A stretch of 64,000 bases of DNA from Cristatella mucedo (lineage: Eukaryota; Bryozoa; Phylactolaemata; Cristatellidae), in contig WPIO01000139.1 of NCBI GenBank assembly GCA_009760855.2, forward strand, positions 434,001 to 498,000. The letters run 5' to 3'. This document shows, one piece after another, positions 46,101 to 57,760 of this stretch; within the stretch, counting starts at the first letter, position 1, and each line of letters starts with the position of its first letter. The translations under genes were made by a program, and so were the position numbers. A model generated the notes under the pieces. It was not told where the DNA came from. It did not search any database and saw nothing but the letters and a program-made list of their open reading frames with translations.

Positions 46101-48196
46101 AGTAGAATTAGACCTCTGAAATGTTCACAGTCCACTAGCATACAAAGGCTTCGAGTGTTAGAAAATGCTCATATGATATTTGCTCATGCGCAGTTGTATA
46201 TCAGCCAGTTCATTGTTGTTGGGAACGTGTTGAGATAATGTCACTGTTTGTAAAGCTGGCTGGTGGCTAACGTGGAAGGAATTCTACTTCAATGAGGTCT
46301 AATCATAGGAATAGGAATTCTACTTCGGTGAGGTGCTGACCGACGGACCTACAACTAACCTCTTCCCCCTTATCTTACATGTACATTGATGCACACTTAT
46401 GTGTTTTTATTTATAAAAAGCGTAACCGATGCCTAAAGATGAGCTTGTTCAAGTTTCGTCAAGACATTCAGGCTGAATGGGATTTCGGCTCTGTTTCTGC
46501 TAATTGAGTTATGAAGACTCCTTGAAAGAATACAAAGAATAGAAGGAATGTATATATGCAAGTTTGACTAGCATTACGACGAGCCTTCGTGCATACGTGC
46601 ACTAACGTTTGTACAGCTCGTATGGTGGCATTGCCCACAATTCTCTAGTATTAGGACTATGGCACCAGAATGCAAGAATTTAATTTTAATTTACGTGCTC
46701 GGTGATCGGGGCGATTTTTTATGTAGTCTCAAAGTATTTTGCTGAATAGTGGCACACTCAGTAGCATGAAAACGCCAAACACACGCCGAATGTGCTATGT
46801 GACTCAGTGCTGAAAGATTTCACATTGTGAAGATGACGGTCAGCAAGCCTCAGAGGTTCGTTTTGGCTAGAGCTCTACGAGTAAGCCAGTGAGGCTATAT
46901 GCCGGGTTCAAATACTATCAAATGCCCAACAGAATTCTGAATTTATTGCACTGACAGATTGCCTCCAGTTTAAGTTCCAGTTGCACTGACAGATTGCCTC
47001 CAGTGAGAGTTTAAACTATTGCTCATTAGGAAAAGGCCATGGCCAGCTGCCTCACGATTTTTACAAGTTCGGTGGAGATTGACATCCTGTAGGATTATTG
47101 GCGGCTGCCTAGCAAGTTCTGTGAGTGGCTCCTGGTACTAAATAGAATGCATTCGGCGATTCCTCGGGCGTAACCCTCTCATAGGGTGAGAAAGCATAGT
47201 GCGATACGTTTAGTTTTACCATGGCGTTCATGGAGCTTTCTTTAAGGATGCCGTTTTTCAAGCTGCACAGTTGCGGAAACAGGAGTTAAAAACTACTCTA
47301 GCTCCAGGAGTGAGTGTGCGTTCGTGAACGTCTGTAGGGATATTTCTATGAGGTTCAATCGTTGTCCAGCAAATCCACCTAGGCTGGCTATTCCTTCCAA
47401 CAGAACGAAACTACCATCACTGCTATGTTACGCGTGAAAAATAGATTCCCGGAGGTACGAATGGCTGCTCCTCGATATTTGGCGTGCAGTAAAGTTTGAG
47501 AAGTAGGTCAGCCGTGTTGTCGACTTTCGTCTTTTGTTTAAAGTCTTGTTAAGCATGCTGTGATATTTGCGTTGCTGTTTACTACTCGTGTGCTGATTTC
47601 GTTAGTGTAGTGAGCATTAGTTGTTCATGTGTTTTTCGTTCTCCTTAACATTTCGCTAGCCGCTTGAAAATTACAATTTTTAATTTTTATATAGCTTTGG
47701 AACTTCTAATTGAAGTTCAAGACTTTCCACGGCTTTCGGTTTAAGTATTCGGGATTGGGTTGCTGCTAAGAGACCGGCACGGTTTTCACGTACGAACCAA
47801 ACTAGGCAGTCTGCTGCGAAAACGCTATGCTAGTGACTTAAGTTCTGAAGTTAGTGTCGCCCTACTTGGGGCTTATTCCATTCCATTCCAATTCCAAATC
47901 CATTCCATTCCAAAAAACCAGATATTTTAATAGCAACAACAACCTTCTAATAGGATGCTGGCTCAATAGCACTTTTACTAACTACACAAGCATGCACAAT
48001 CTGATTGATGGGAATAGCGATTATCACCACTTTGCAAGTTCATAACAATACATTTTCTAGTCGAACGCATGTTAGCTGAGTGCAGGACGAAACAGCAGAG
48101 CAGAGCACAGCAGCAGAGCACAGTAGCAGAGCAAGGATTGAGCGGAGAGCTAGGTCTTGCTAGGTTGCTAGTAGTTGCAAACTGTCAGCCTATACG
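46101..48196. other. Gene-free stretch downstream of FBXL4; unknown repeat R at 47105-47340
   Basis: Contains short direct repeats: GGAATTCTACTTC at 46279 and 46315, and the 24-bp TTGCACTGACAGATTGCCTC block at 46946 and 46981. 47105-47340 is the second copy of the unknown repeat at 43470-43705. CAGAGCA-type repeats lie at 48095-48137. The FBXL4 3' UTR must lie in the right part; I see no clear AATAAA on the minus strand close to the stop. Confidence 0.4.
47872..47925. repeat. Short (ATTCC)n microsatellite
   Basis: CATTCCATTCCAATTCCAAA and CATTCCATTCCA units over about 54 bp, about 270 bp downstream of the FBXL4 stop. Confidence 0.85.
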
Positions 48197-49996
48197 TCAC
48201 GAGCATTGATAACTTTTCTTGATGCTGCACTGTTTGTACTTCTCGCTCCACTCGTGCACGTGACGCACGTCGATGCCAGAACAGAATGACAGGTCGAGGA
48301 AGCAAAGCTTCGAGCACCTTTGCAGTAGATCATTGACGCCCTGCTGAGTGACCAGGTTCGTACCCAGCACGTCTAACTGCTCCAGTTGTGCACAGTTCGT
48401 GCTTAATGCGTTCAGCTCGCGGTCACTTACGGTCCTGTTGGCTGTCAGGAAAAGTTTAATAAGTCTAACGCAGTGCTGCGATAAGCGGACGATGATGCCC
48501 GTAGTACATTGGATGTCATGGCACCATCCAATATCCAGCTCCAGGAGGTTGGTACATCGCTCTGCCAGTGCACTGACGCCAACGTCGGTGAGCCCCCTCG
48601 CTCGCCAGAAGTCAGCCGATTTAAGGCCGGTACAGTGGTGGCTGATCTCGATAACAACGGCATCAAAGTTCTTTACTGCAGTACAGGCGCCGAGATTTAT
48701 ATGCTCCAGCTTGGTACACTTTCGGACGATCGCAACCATCGATGGGGTATCAACAAAAGTGCGATAGAAATTGATTCGCTCCAGCTTATACAGGGCTTCA
48801 AGGCACTTAAAGCCACCTGCCGTGATGCCGGAGCAGGAGCTGACATCGAGTTCTGTCAGATATGGGCAGCAGTGGACCACATTGTGTAAGACTGAGTCGT
48901 CAACAAAAGGACAACAAGCCAGCCGGAGGCAGGAAAGGCTAGCACCACAGCTATTCAAGAAGCTCACGAATGCTGCCTGTCCCACCATATTATGGCTGCC
49001 ACACCATGACATGCTCAATGCTCTTACTTTAGTGCATCGCCGGCTCAATGCAGTTAACGCCCTGTCGGTGACGATGTTCCATAAGGGCTGGAGGTCAAGC
49101 TCTAGGTGTAAACGAAGCAGAGGATCAGCACAGAAATCGCGGAAACGTCTATTCACACGCGATGCCGCACACAGAGAGTGCATATCCAGATAGCCGACGA
49201 TCATGCGTAACATATCGTCCGACAGCATGTCAAATGGACCAGTGGAAGAACTACAGGCTACAACGTCTGATACAGTCAGTTTGGCAAAGCTCAGTGGTAA
49301 TGAAAATGCTGCAGGCTGAGCTGGCAGGGGTGGTGATTCCGAACCTATCAGTTCCACTGCATCGAGCTCGGTGTAATAGTGCAGAAGCTCGTGGCATAAC
49401 TCTAGTCGTATAGAACGTGTTGGGAATGGGCAACTACGCAGAGGTGGGCTGAACGCTTGTGCCTGGTGCTCCACGGATTGCAGAGCTCCACTTAGTTTCC
49501 ACAGTGTAAACCAGGGCGATGATGCTGTATTTCGTCGGGGGTCACCTGATCTTGCACATGATATTCGAACTACAGCTCCTGGATTGTATGTCTCATAAAT
49601 CACGATTGCCCTCGGATAAACGGCCTTTTCAAAGCCGATCTCAATGTAGTCATCCAGTTTCAGTCTGCTGGTTCGAGGGATAGATCTCGGTGCTGAAGGA
49701 GCTCGTCTCCACCACGGACCGTAAGTACGTAGAACACATAGATCAGTGTAGTCCCCATAAATAGGATAACGCTTACATGGCCCCACTAGATTGGAGACCG
49801 TGTAGGAAATTGATGATTCACCACCATATTGAGAACTTGAGCTTATAATCTCGGACACGAACTGCTTTAACTCAGTTGGCGGTGTGGGTCTTCGAGATTC
49901 AGCCATTCCACCTACAGATACAACCCATACTGCAATATTACAAGAAGACATACGATGATATGTGCAGCAACATATGCTAGTGGTAGCTCCTTTCAT
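48197..49996 (-). CDS. FBXL4: F-box and leucine-rich repeat protein 4 (FBXL4-like), single ORF
   Basis: About 599 residues, close to human FBXL4 (621). Residue numbers count from a GTG one codon upstream; in-frame ATGs are M2 (49996), M17 (49951) and M32 (49906). Residues 56-215 are the FBXL4 N-terminal domain: SSQYGGESSISYTVSNLVG, RTYGPWWRRAPSA, YPRAIVIYETYNPGAVVRI, LLHYYTELDAVELIG. The F-box is at 255-300 (MLSDDMLRMIVGYLDMHSLC, RVNRRFRDFCADPL). Cys-type LRRs run from about 315 to 585 and end IDVRHVHEW...IKKSYQ, the family C-terminus. Known role in vertebrates: substrate receptor of an SCF ubiquitin ligase at mitochondria, limiting BNIP3/NIX-driven mitophagy. No frameshift and no intron. LINE debris flanks it on both sides. 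Confidence 0.95.
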   Translation of the reverse strand: MKGATTSICCCTYHRMSSCNIAVWVVSVGGMAESRRPTPPTELKQFVSEIISSSSQYGGESSISYTVSNLVGPCKRYPIYGDYTDLCVLRTYGPWWRRAPSAPRSIPRTSRLKLDDYIEIGFEKAVYPRAIVIYETYNPGAVVRISCARSGDPRRNTASSPWFTLWKLSGALQSVEHQAQAFSPPLRSCPFPTRSIRLELCHELLHYYTELDAVELIGSESPPLPAQPAAFSLPLSFAKLTVSDVVACSSSTGPFDMLSDDMLRMIVGYLDMHSLCAASRVNRRFRDFCADPLLRLHLELDLQPLWNIVTDRALTALSRRCTKVRALSMSWCGSHNMVGQAAFVSFLNSCGASLSCLRLACCPFVDDSVLHNVVHCCPYLTELDVSSCSGITAGGFKCLEALYKLERINFYRTFVDTPSMVAIVRKCTKLEHINLGACTAVKNFDAVVIEISHHCTGLKSADFWRARGLTDVGVSALAERCTNLLELDIGWCHDIQCTTGIIVRLSQHCVRLIKLFLTANRTVSDRELNALSTNCAQLEQLDVLGTNLVTQQGVNDLLQRCSKLCFLDLSFCSGIDVRHVHEWSEKYKQCSIKKSYQCS

Positions 49997-50220
49997 CACG
50001 GATCAACAAAAGCATTCACGCGATGGGCCTCGATGCTGAGTAGTCGGCCTAGCACGTTGGCGATACGTGGGTCATCGTGCCACACGCGCCCCCTAAGTTT
50101 GCGGAGGGCAGCAAATTGTGGGGCATATCTGGCATTGATCAACCAGCATGCCCGGCATTTGCAGCTGCAGGGCCCGAGAACGTCAAGCCTCAGCTTCTTC
50201 TTAACCCTATGCCTCGGCAT
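49996..50220 (-). CDS. 74-codon ORF overlapping the FBXL4 start (uORF, small protein or upstream exon)
   Basis: Starts ATG at 50220 and ends TGA at 49996-49998; the TGA shares its A with the ATG at 49996 (TGATG). The product is basic, starts MPRHRVKKKLRLD, carries CSCKCRACW (a possible metal site) and ends HRVNAFVDP. It is GC-richer than the surroundings and shows no stop for 74 codons. I do not recognise a family. It could be a regulatory upstream ORF permitting reinitiation, a separate small protein, or exon sequence spliced to FBXL4 by an acceptor near 49930. A TATAAA (minus) at 50235-50240 lies 15 bases before its ATG. Confidence 0.4.
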   Translation of the reverse strand: MPRHRVKKKLRLDVLGPCSCKCRACWLINARYAPQFAALRKLRGRVWHDDPRIANVLGRLLSIEAHRVNAFVDP

Positions 50221-51039
50221 TGACTATCAAGTACTTTATACCACTTATCAAGACTGTTAGCAAAGATTAGCAAAGAGAAAACAGGACCAGATTAACTTCT
50301 GTTGAGCTTAAATTGGTAACAGTGCAAGCCACAGACTTAAATGTGACCCAGCCACATTTCCTCAAACTTTCTTCCAAAATAGCAACATGTCTGCATGCAT
50401 GCAGCAACAGAGCACTTAGGGGCCATTGTTTAGATCCGGGCGAAGGCATGACCGACAGGCATAGCTCGACTCACTTCCAGTGTCCAGTGCACAAAGCCAG
50501 ACTGGAGAAAAAGTAGTATGCACATCGAAAAACAACCTGCCTGTCTGCCTGAAACTGAATCCACCATGGCAGAAAATCAATTACTGTTAAAATAGAAATT
50601 CTATCAAAATGTAAAGACAGTTTCTTCAAGCTTGTAAATCATATATAAAAGTGGCGTATGCCTCTCTCTTGACAATTGCTAGCTATATGGGTCACACATG
50701 GGTAAACCAATAATCCTTTTCGCTAAGCACACCTATTTTATAATGAAAAGTAACAAAAGAAGGATTCTCTCCGTGTCTCGAAAATACCTTGGAAGGGCTA
50801 CCATTGACAGCCAATTGTGTGCTGCACGTGTGTTGAGTGCTACCACCCCAGGGTAACTCTGTCGACCGGCAGTTGTGAGCAGGGCTTGAGTGGCCCTGGT
50901 ATCGCCGCCATGTTGTTCAACCCCCAGCTGGACTCACACAAACAAACCCGGCCTGCGCCTGATGCCCTGCAGCCCGGCCATATCCACTGACAAAGCTGGG
51001 TCGGTTGGACTCACTTCAGTTGTTTAGAATAAGACCCAC
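50221..51039. other. Upstream region of FBXL4; no gene seen
   Basis: No convincing ORF or repeat. 50870-50990 is relatively GC-rich (CCCGGCCTGCGCCTGATGCC) but shows no CpG cluster. May contain the FBXL4 promoter. Confidence 0.4.
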
Positions 51040-51155
51040 ATGCTGCAAAGAAACCCACAGCATACTACTGCATCGGCTGGCATCCTGAGTAACAACCACG
51101 TGGTCTTTGTAGCACGGGGAGTTACAGATGGAGATACATTACATTGCACTACATA
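51040..51155 (+). mobile_element. LINE-B 3' terminus, plus strand
   Basis: GAGTAACAACCACGTGGTCT then GGGGAGTTACAGATGGAGAT and ACATTACATTGCACTAC: the LINE-B end in forward orientation with a short ATTAC tail. 5'-truncated to about 115 bp. Confidence 0.75.
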
Positions 51156-51794
51156 ATCAGTTGGCTAGCATTTGAAGACACTGGCTAACGTCTTCCCTAA
51201 TACTTCAGTCGCTACGTAAGGGAGAAGGTATTTTCTGAACGAAGTGAGGCATTGTGAGACAAGTATGACTTGATAATTACAACAGGTGACCTCGATGGGC
51301 CTTGGGCAAATTTTGCATGATATACTAACAAGGCATAGTCGCTGACTGGTGCAAAATGACAGCAATGCAATAGATCATGCAGTGCATTAATAAAGAGACG
51401 AATACATTATTCTTGCTGGGTTACAGTAGATGGGATCGCAGGAGATCACAGTATGCAACCAGTTGCTTGACGATGGCAACTGGCACTTATAGCAGAGTTG
51501 CTGTGAGGAGAGGGTGAAGACATTCACCCTGCGACCACTTGGATGGCGATAGCTCAGAAAAGCATTGATTGGTGCATGTTTGATCCAACCAGTCCACCAT
51601 CCTTTGTTCTAAGGAACTACATTACAGCCTCTAGTTATGCACGTCACCCCATATATTCGTACAAAGACAAGCAAATGTAAGGGTCAGCTAATTCATCTTG
51701 CCTATTTGTATAGTAGCAAGCAGTAAGGTAGTAGCAGCTATCACTCCAGCTTACAGTGGACTGAATTCCTGGCTCAGGCTATTTGTCATGATTA
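51156..51794. other. No gene seen
   Basis: Unique-looking sequence between LINE fragments; a 66-codon minus frame at 51165-51365 is not convincing. Confidence 0.5.
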
Positions 51795-53187
51795 AGTTAT
51801 GCCCATTTCCTCTATTGTCAAATCAGCTGTTGACTTTCAGCTGAGGAACCCCACCACAATCCATGCTTAGACAAGGGTACGACAGCCAGACTGGTTCAAG
51901 TGTTTGTTACATCGATTCTATAGTACTGGAATTCTCTATATTAAGGATTCAGGGCTGTTCACTTGACTGCCCGAAGCTGGCAAGCAACTCAGCAGCTTCG
52001 TCAACGGCATAGCTGCACCATCAGTCCACTATTGTCTGAGCTTCACGGGCTTACTAGACCACATCGAATCAATTTCACGATCCTTTATCTGCAATAAATT
52101 GAAATCTGTGGCAGATCAAGCATTAAACTTGCATGCACCGCAAGTCTGCAAAGCACTTCCGGCCTCTTTCGACACTTTTGACTTCTGCATAGTTTAAGTA
52201 TCAGCTAAAGAACCATCTGCTGAGCTATACTTTCCCATTCCAAGCAAATTTGTCTTTATTCTCTTTGTGCATGTTTTGCGAGCTTACTTTCGCATGATGC
52301 AAAGCTAGAAAGGATATATAGAAGATTTGCTGGCACCACCAGCGTATCTCTTGTTGCATCCACACTAAATCTATGTGTCCTGCTCCAAAGTGACCTTCCA
52401 CAAGATGATCATATCAGCTCCAAAGTAAAGTCTGCCACTTTTCAGCTGCATAATATCTCTAAAATCCGGCCTAGTTTAGACAGGGATAATACGGCCAAAT
52501 TGATCCATGCATTTGAAACATAAGGTTTCGACTTATGTAACTCGCTACTTACTGGTCTACCAGCCTGTGCAATCAGGCACTTAAAGTTGGTGCACAATTC
52601 TGCAGCTAGGCTCGTCTGTCGCAAGCATCAAAGTTGCCACATCATACAGCTTCTGGCCAACCTGCACGGCTCCCAATCAGGCAGCGTATCGATTTCATGA
52701 CTGTCACTTAATTTTAGGTCCCTTCCCTCTCTGGTTCCAGCCTACCTATCAGAACGCCTCCACACGAGTCAAAACATATAATTCACTCTGGCTCAAATCG
52801 CTTAGATATACCTCGTAGGAACCTCAAAACCTTTGGAAATTGCACATTTAGTTCACATGCTTCCAAAGCCTGGACCTCACTCCTCAAAGACGTCATCCCA
52901 TCCCCTAACATGAAAAATACTTAAAAAGATGCTTGAAAACACTGGTGTTATTGACAGCATTTAGAGGAACTTTGTCATTCATTCTGTGTGTGTTTTGAGT
53001 GCTGACACTGTGCCTGCTGCTACTATGTGTGGACCCTGAGCATGTCACATCCAACATTGTTACGCTTGATGACATTGCGAATGCTACAACTAATCATTCG
53101 GTCAAGATTTCTCTACACATATATGAAGAGAATAGAAAGAGATCGAATTCTCGAAGGGTGCTATAAATATGTATTATATTCAATGCA
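51795..53187 (+). pseudogene. LINE-A relic spanning the visible left edge of duplication copy 2
   Basis: 51820-52190 follows LINE-A from the DDHIS/FQL region (AAATCAGCTGTTGACTTTCA, GCTTAGACAAGGGTACGACA) to CTGCAAAGCACTTCCGGCCT (AWNSLP region). From 52188 it equals 1-1000 of the window. The relic is continuous across 52188, so that point is where the window starts for copy 1, not a duplication breakpoint. Confidence 0.65.
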
Positions 53188-53246
53188 AGTTACTAATCAG
53201 CAGTCCTACAAACCTAGGGCGTAAGTGTCTTCTTGTATGCTTTTAC

Positions 53247-53425
53247 TCAGCGGAGTCGTGATGGCATACTAGATAAGGCAGTTGCTTTTTTTACGACCTC
53301 GGTAACACGTTCTGGGTTCAAATCCTCTAGTGGGCGATCCTTTATTGCCACTGCAAGCGGTGGTGATAGCCGTAAAGGCTCTTCTGTCGCTATACAAAAG
53401 AGGCTGTTACAGCTAGTATTTTTTT
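53247..53425 (+). mobile_element. SINE-2 (duplicate of 1060-1236)
   Basis: Same sequence with a longer T run (TTTTTTTACGACC against TTTTTACGACC) in the head. Position and orientation match copy 1. Confidence 0.8.
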
Positions 53426-53697
53426 AGTAATGTAATTTAATGTATCTCTGTAACTCCGCAAAGACCAAGTGGGTGCTGCGCAGGAGTGTTGTGTATGGCG
53501 CACTGACAGCCTAAGCGGCTTTCGGTATGCATTCGGTGGCCAACAGACTTCGTCTCACATAACAAAGAGAAGATGGGAAGCATAGCAGAATCAGGAGAGC
53601 AGTTGGGGTAGTGAGTAGCATGGCAGCAGCAGCTCAGGACCGCTGAAAAGGATGAACTATAGTCGGCAGCGGGAGAGAAGTTGTCGAGGCGCAAGAA
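53426..53697 (-). mobile_element. LINE-B 3' terminus (duplicate of 1237-1508)
   Basis: Nearly identical to copy 1; one visible change is GGGGTAGTGAG for GGGGCAGTGAG. Confidence 0.8.
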
Positions 53698-53885
53698 ACT
53701 ATTATGCTTGTGTGCTTATACAGGTCAAAGAATGACACTAACCATGCAATGCTTGGTGTCATTGAGCATGCTACCACGAAACATTCAATTGTGCTTCCTT
53801 TGCAGCAAATATGACACACCCATGAAGCAATTGGGTTCACTGAAGGCACTATATCAAATGCATTATTATAACATTAGACAACTCA
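53698..53885 (+). mobile_element. LINE-A 3' end (duplicate of 1509-1695)
   Basis: Same blocks and end (CAAATGCATTATTATAACAT); one change, CTACCACG for CTACCTCG. Confidence 0.65.
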
Positions 53886-53934
53886 TTAATCTGTGATATT
53901 TTTCCTCTTGTAGTGACTTGACAAAAGTTTAGAT

Positions 53935-54125
53935 GATTTAACAGCCTTATTTATATAGCAGTAAAAGAGCCTTCATGGCTGTAACCACCACTTGCATTTG
54001 TCAATAAGGGATCGACCACTGTAGGACTCAAACCCTTGGGCTACGACCCACACTTGTAATGCAAGGAAGGCACTTGGATAGCGATTTAGCTCTCTTGTGA
54101 TGCTACATAAACCTATTACTAATAC
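53935..54125 (-). mobile_element. SINE-2, minus strand (duplicate of 1745-1935)
   Basis: Same order as copy 1, but the B-box has changed (GACTCAAACCC against GACTCGAACCC on the plus strand). Confidence 0.75.
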
Positions 54126-54219
54126 TAATATTATTATTATGCGCATGGCCCTACTCAGGACAAAGTTCTCAGTCTCTACCAAATAATGTCCTGCGGTTTT
54201 TTAGATTCTCTACTAAAAG

Positions 54220-55391
54220 TACTAAATTCTGCACACCTGACCACAGTTTGATATTATTCTCTGTGCAAGGTATGTCCCCCTGTGGCATCTGTGAATCGTG
54301 AAACACCAAGACATTGACATTGCTGCAGACCAAAAATATATCGCCCTTGTTCCTTCAGGGTAAAAGCTCAATATGAGCTGCACTTACTGGAGGTCTGCTG
54401 CTGGATCACGAGTTGCTCATTCTCTACAAGTAGGCTACTCCCTTGCCATTGGGACTACTAAGTGCAAGCTTCAAAATGCATTCAACATATTAAAGCGAAC
54501 TTAAAACCGACTAAAACACAAGTACAATTGTAGATGATAACCATCCATCAAAACTTTTGGCAAATTCTAGTGGCCATGAGACCCTATTCGAATTACAGAT
54601 GCACAACGTAGAAATGATAACTTCAGCCAAAAACCACCTGCTCAACCATTCCCAGGTTAGCACCTTAACTAGCAATTTTAGTAGCGATCAACCAGATCAG
54701 CTCCCATCTTGTATTCCATAGCACTAATTTGAAATGTTTCCGTTTATCAAGTATTCGGCTTGAACGCACCAAAAGTCTATAACTTGCTTCTGGCTTCATT
54801 TTATTTCATTCATGCTTAAGTCTCACTTAGGACACACTTAAGACTCACTTGTTCCTTCCAGCATTCCTTTCATCTCAGAGAACTTTGTCCTGCCTTAGGC
54901 CTAAGAGTGGTGCATGTGTCCTGCTGGCCTAAGAGTGGTGCATGCATTTGCATGCTCACTACCACGCACAGCACTATAAAAGTTAAATGTGTTGAGTCAC
55001 CTGCATGTGTCCACATGCAATCTCCATTGCTAGCCGAGTCCAACAAAGCTCTTTCAGTGCCGAATCGATCTACTGCCAGGCACCTTCTAAAGCCGATACC
55101 CAAAAAGCCTATTCACCAACCGCCGTCCCGTCGCAAAAGAAGTCACACAAGAAGATTTCTCACTACCATATCGGGCATTCGCTAGCACACCAGGCTTCAG
55201 TAGACTTTTATTCACACAGCCAAAGTGTGCCAGCACTTGGATACTGATTCTGTTACAGAAACCTTTACAGCTCGTCGAGAGCGACTGACTTTTCTTCGGG
55301 CAACATTAAAGCAATTACTGTTATTGTTACAATTAAGATAGATCAGACAGTCCATTCCCAAAGATAACATCCACCTATAACACACGTCTAT
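54220..55391 (+). pseudogene. Mosaic of ancient LINE fragments (duplicate of 2030-3239)
   Basis: Same content as copy 1, including the endonuclease end near 54228-54275 and the doubled GGCCTAAGAGTGGTGCATG (54898, 54926). Lacks 38 bp at about 54447. Confidence 0.45.
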
Positions 55392-56952
55392 GTTTATGGC
55401 TGAGAAGTATCATTCCCTAGATATTAACGGCTCGGCCGAAAACTTTCCGGCCTTCTTCACTAAAAATATTGTGCACATTCGCTTCTCAATAACGACCCCT
55501 TCGGACTAAAGCAATTGCTGATTCGCAAACTGCGACTTCCGCAAGAGACTTTTCAGAGGTCTGTGCACACAATGTGGCTATCAAAATAAGGTCTATTAAA
55601 AAGAGAGCTCGTCTCTTTCAAGACCCTTTATCATCATCTCTGCGGTCATCACAGGCCGACGAACTTAGCTCAGCCATAACCGAAATATTTAATGCTTTTC
55701 TGGAAAAAGGGATCGCACCGAAGTCCTTCAAATCGGCGATCGTTAGACCGATACTTGAAAAGCCTAGAATAGATGCAGAGGTCCTTGTAAACTATCCCAC
55801 AGTTTCCGTTGTTTTCATCTTTTATCAAATATTCTTGAAACAATTGTGGCTAAGCAGCATATACACTGAAGAGAAAAAGATGTCAGAAAAATCTCCCTTG
55901 AGGTTCAATCGGCAGCACTCAGCTAAAACTGCTCTCCTCCCTGTAACTGAGATGCGAAGCAGCAACGATGAGAGGAATGTCACTAAGCCATGCTAAATCC
56001 ATCAGCTGCCTTCGACACTTTGGATAACGATATCCTGCTTGAACAATCGATAAGAACGATCTGTCCGGCAGGCGAGGCATTGGCATGGTTTAACTCTTAC
56101 TTGTCAGATCGTGTTCAATCTGTATCGTGTAAAAGTCAGGTCTCAACCACCAGACCAGTCATTTATGGAGTCCCTAAAGGGATCGTCCTTGATCCTTTGC
56201 CGTACTCTCTTTATACCCAACTACTCGGAAAAGTGATTCGGGGCGATGGAATAGGCAATCACACTATGCTCAAGATACTCAGCTGTATTCTAAATTCAAA
56301 CCGTCGGAATCTGCTGAAGCGACTGATAAACTAAATGCTTGCCTTGCAAACATTCGATCCTGGATGCCGGCTAATGTCCTAAAATTAAAATACGATAAAA
56401 CTAAACTACTACTCATAGGACACCCCAAGCTTGTGAGTGGACTAGAAAAGTTTGCTCATCTAATAGGTGATGGTGTTCTGTGACCATCACCATGTGCTCA
56501 AAATGTGGGCATCGTCTTCTACAGCTGCCTAAATTTTGAAAGCTTCGTTAAGAAGACTGCTTCCACAACTGGCCATCACATCCAATTCCTATCTAAGGTT
56601 AGGACCTGTCTTGCACTGCGGCTTGCACAAAATTTAACTAGCGCTCTGGTTCTGTCTCGGTTAGACTATTCTAATTATATTTTGGTTGGAAGTTGCGGGT
56701 CAGTGCAGCTGAAGATGAATATTACTGCGAGGTTAGTTTACAAATCCCAGAGGTTTGACCTACTTGTCTACTTTGCTGAAAATGCTTGGATGGCTGCCGG
56801 TTAATAAATGGATGCAGAGCAAAGTTCTTAGGCTGAACCACAAGGCCGGCAAAGGCTTGGCTACTTCAATCTCGTTGAACTACCCCACCAGTTCCAGACT
56901 TGTCGTGCCCTCAGGTCCTGTATGAACAATAAATTAGCTTTTTCATTCCTCA
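55392..56952 (+). pseudogene. LINE-B RT pseudogene (duplicate of 3240-4800)
   Basis: Frames 55574-55996, 55990-56334 and 56505-56804 carry the same breaks as copy 1, including the lost YADD. From about 56593 to 56897 it differs from copy 1 at 27 positions, against about two in the preceding 1.2 kb. Confidence 0.85.
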
Positions 56953-57760
56953 GCTTAGAATGAATATGTGCATAAATGGCAGCGAAGAGATTTGGGTCGG
57001 GCACATAAGTAGTCAATTTTTCAAGTCACTGCATCAAACCCCCGTTGAAAGAAAGATTGAGTCTGATTTGGCAGAAAGAAAGATGGTCTAGATTGCGTCT
57101 GGAGTGGCTGAGCACTACACTGGTAAACCAGATGTAGCTAAATCGCTCCGATCTCAAGCGAGACATTTTATGGCCGAAGTCCTACCGCGGATGATGACCT
57201 TCGGCCAATCTGCACTTTCAAAATTACCTGTTGCTGGTACACAGCATGGACGTTAGGCCTACGAATAGGAAGAAAATTCCGACACGAGGTCCTGCAGAGG
57301 TGCAAGGACGACAAGCTCCGTGCTAAACCGTGTTGTGCAGTTCAGATCTGTTCAGTGAGCTGGCTGTGTAGGTTAATTTTTTAAACTTACCACCAATTAA
57401 GAAAGTCACACCGAAAGTGTCAAGTTCTCATGGTTACAACTGAAACGACAACGAAGTAAACACAGTATGTAACTCGTGAGCAGCAAATAACTTACCGCGG
57501 GAACGTCTCTTGTTTTCACGCAACTCTGATTCAGCCTCAGGTCATCACAGATACTCTGTACTGAATAGAATAAAAGTTGTTACAAAACGATCAATTACTG
57601 CAATGCACTTTCTACGAGCAAACAAAAGCAGTAAGCGTAGTGATACAACAACAAAGGCATGACCAAAAGTTGCAAAATAAATCTGTTAAGAATCAGATGC
57701 CAAGAAGTCCTAGCAAAGTATTACAGCTACTAAAACATACAATAACAGTAATAACTAGTC
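56953..57760. other. Unassigned segment (duplicate of 4801-5648, more diverged)
   Basis: Up to about 57215 almost identical to copy 1, then 10-15% different with indels. The 85-codon frame of copy 1 is not open here, which argues against a gene in either copy. Confidence 0.45.

Noticed and set aside
48348-49413. Plus-strand ORFs of 83-140 codons opposite FBXL4
   Set aside because: Antisense shadows of a conserved coding region, without recognised domains.
49997-49999. GTG as FBXL4 start codon
   Set aside because: ATG follows immediately at 49996 and two more ATGs lie before the conserved domain; animal genes rarely start with GTG.
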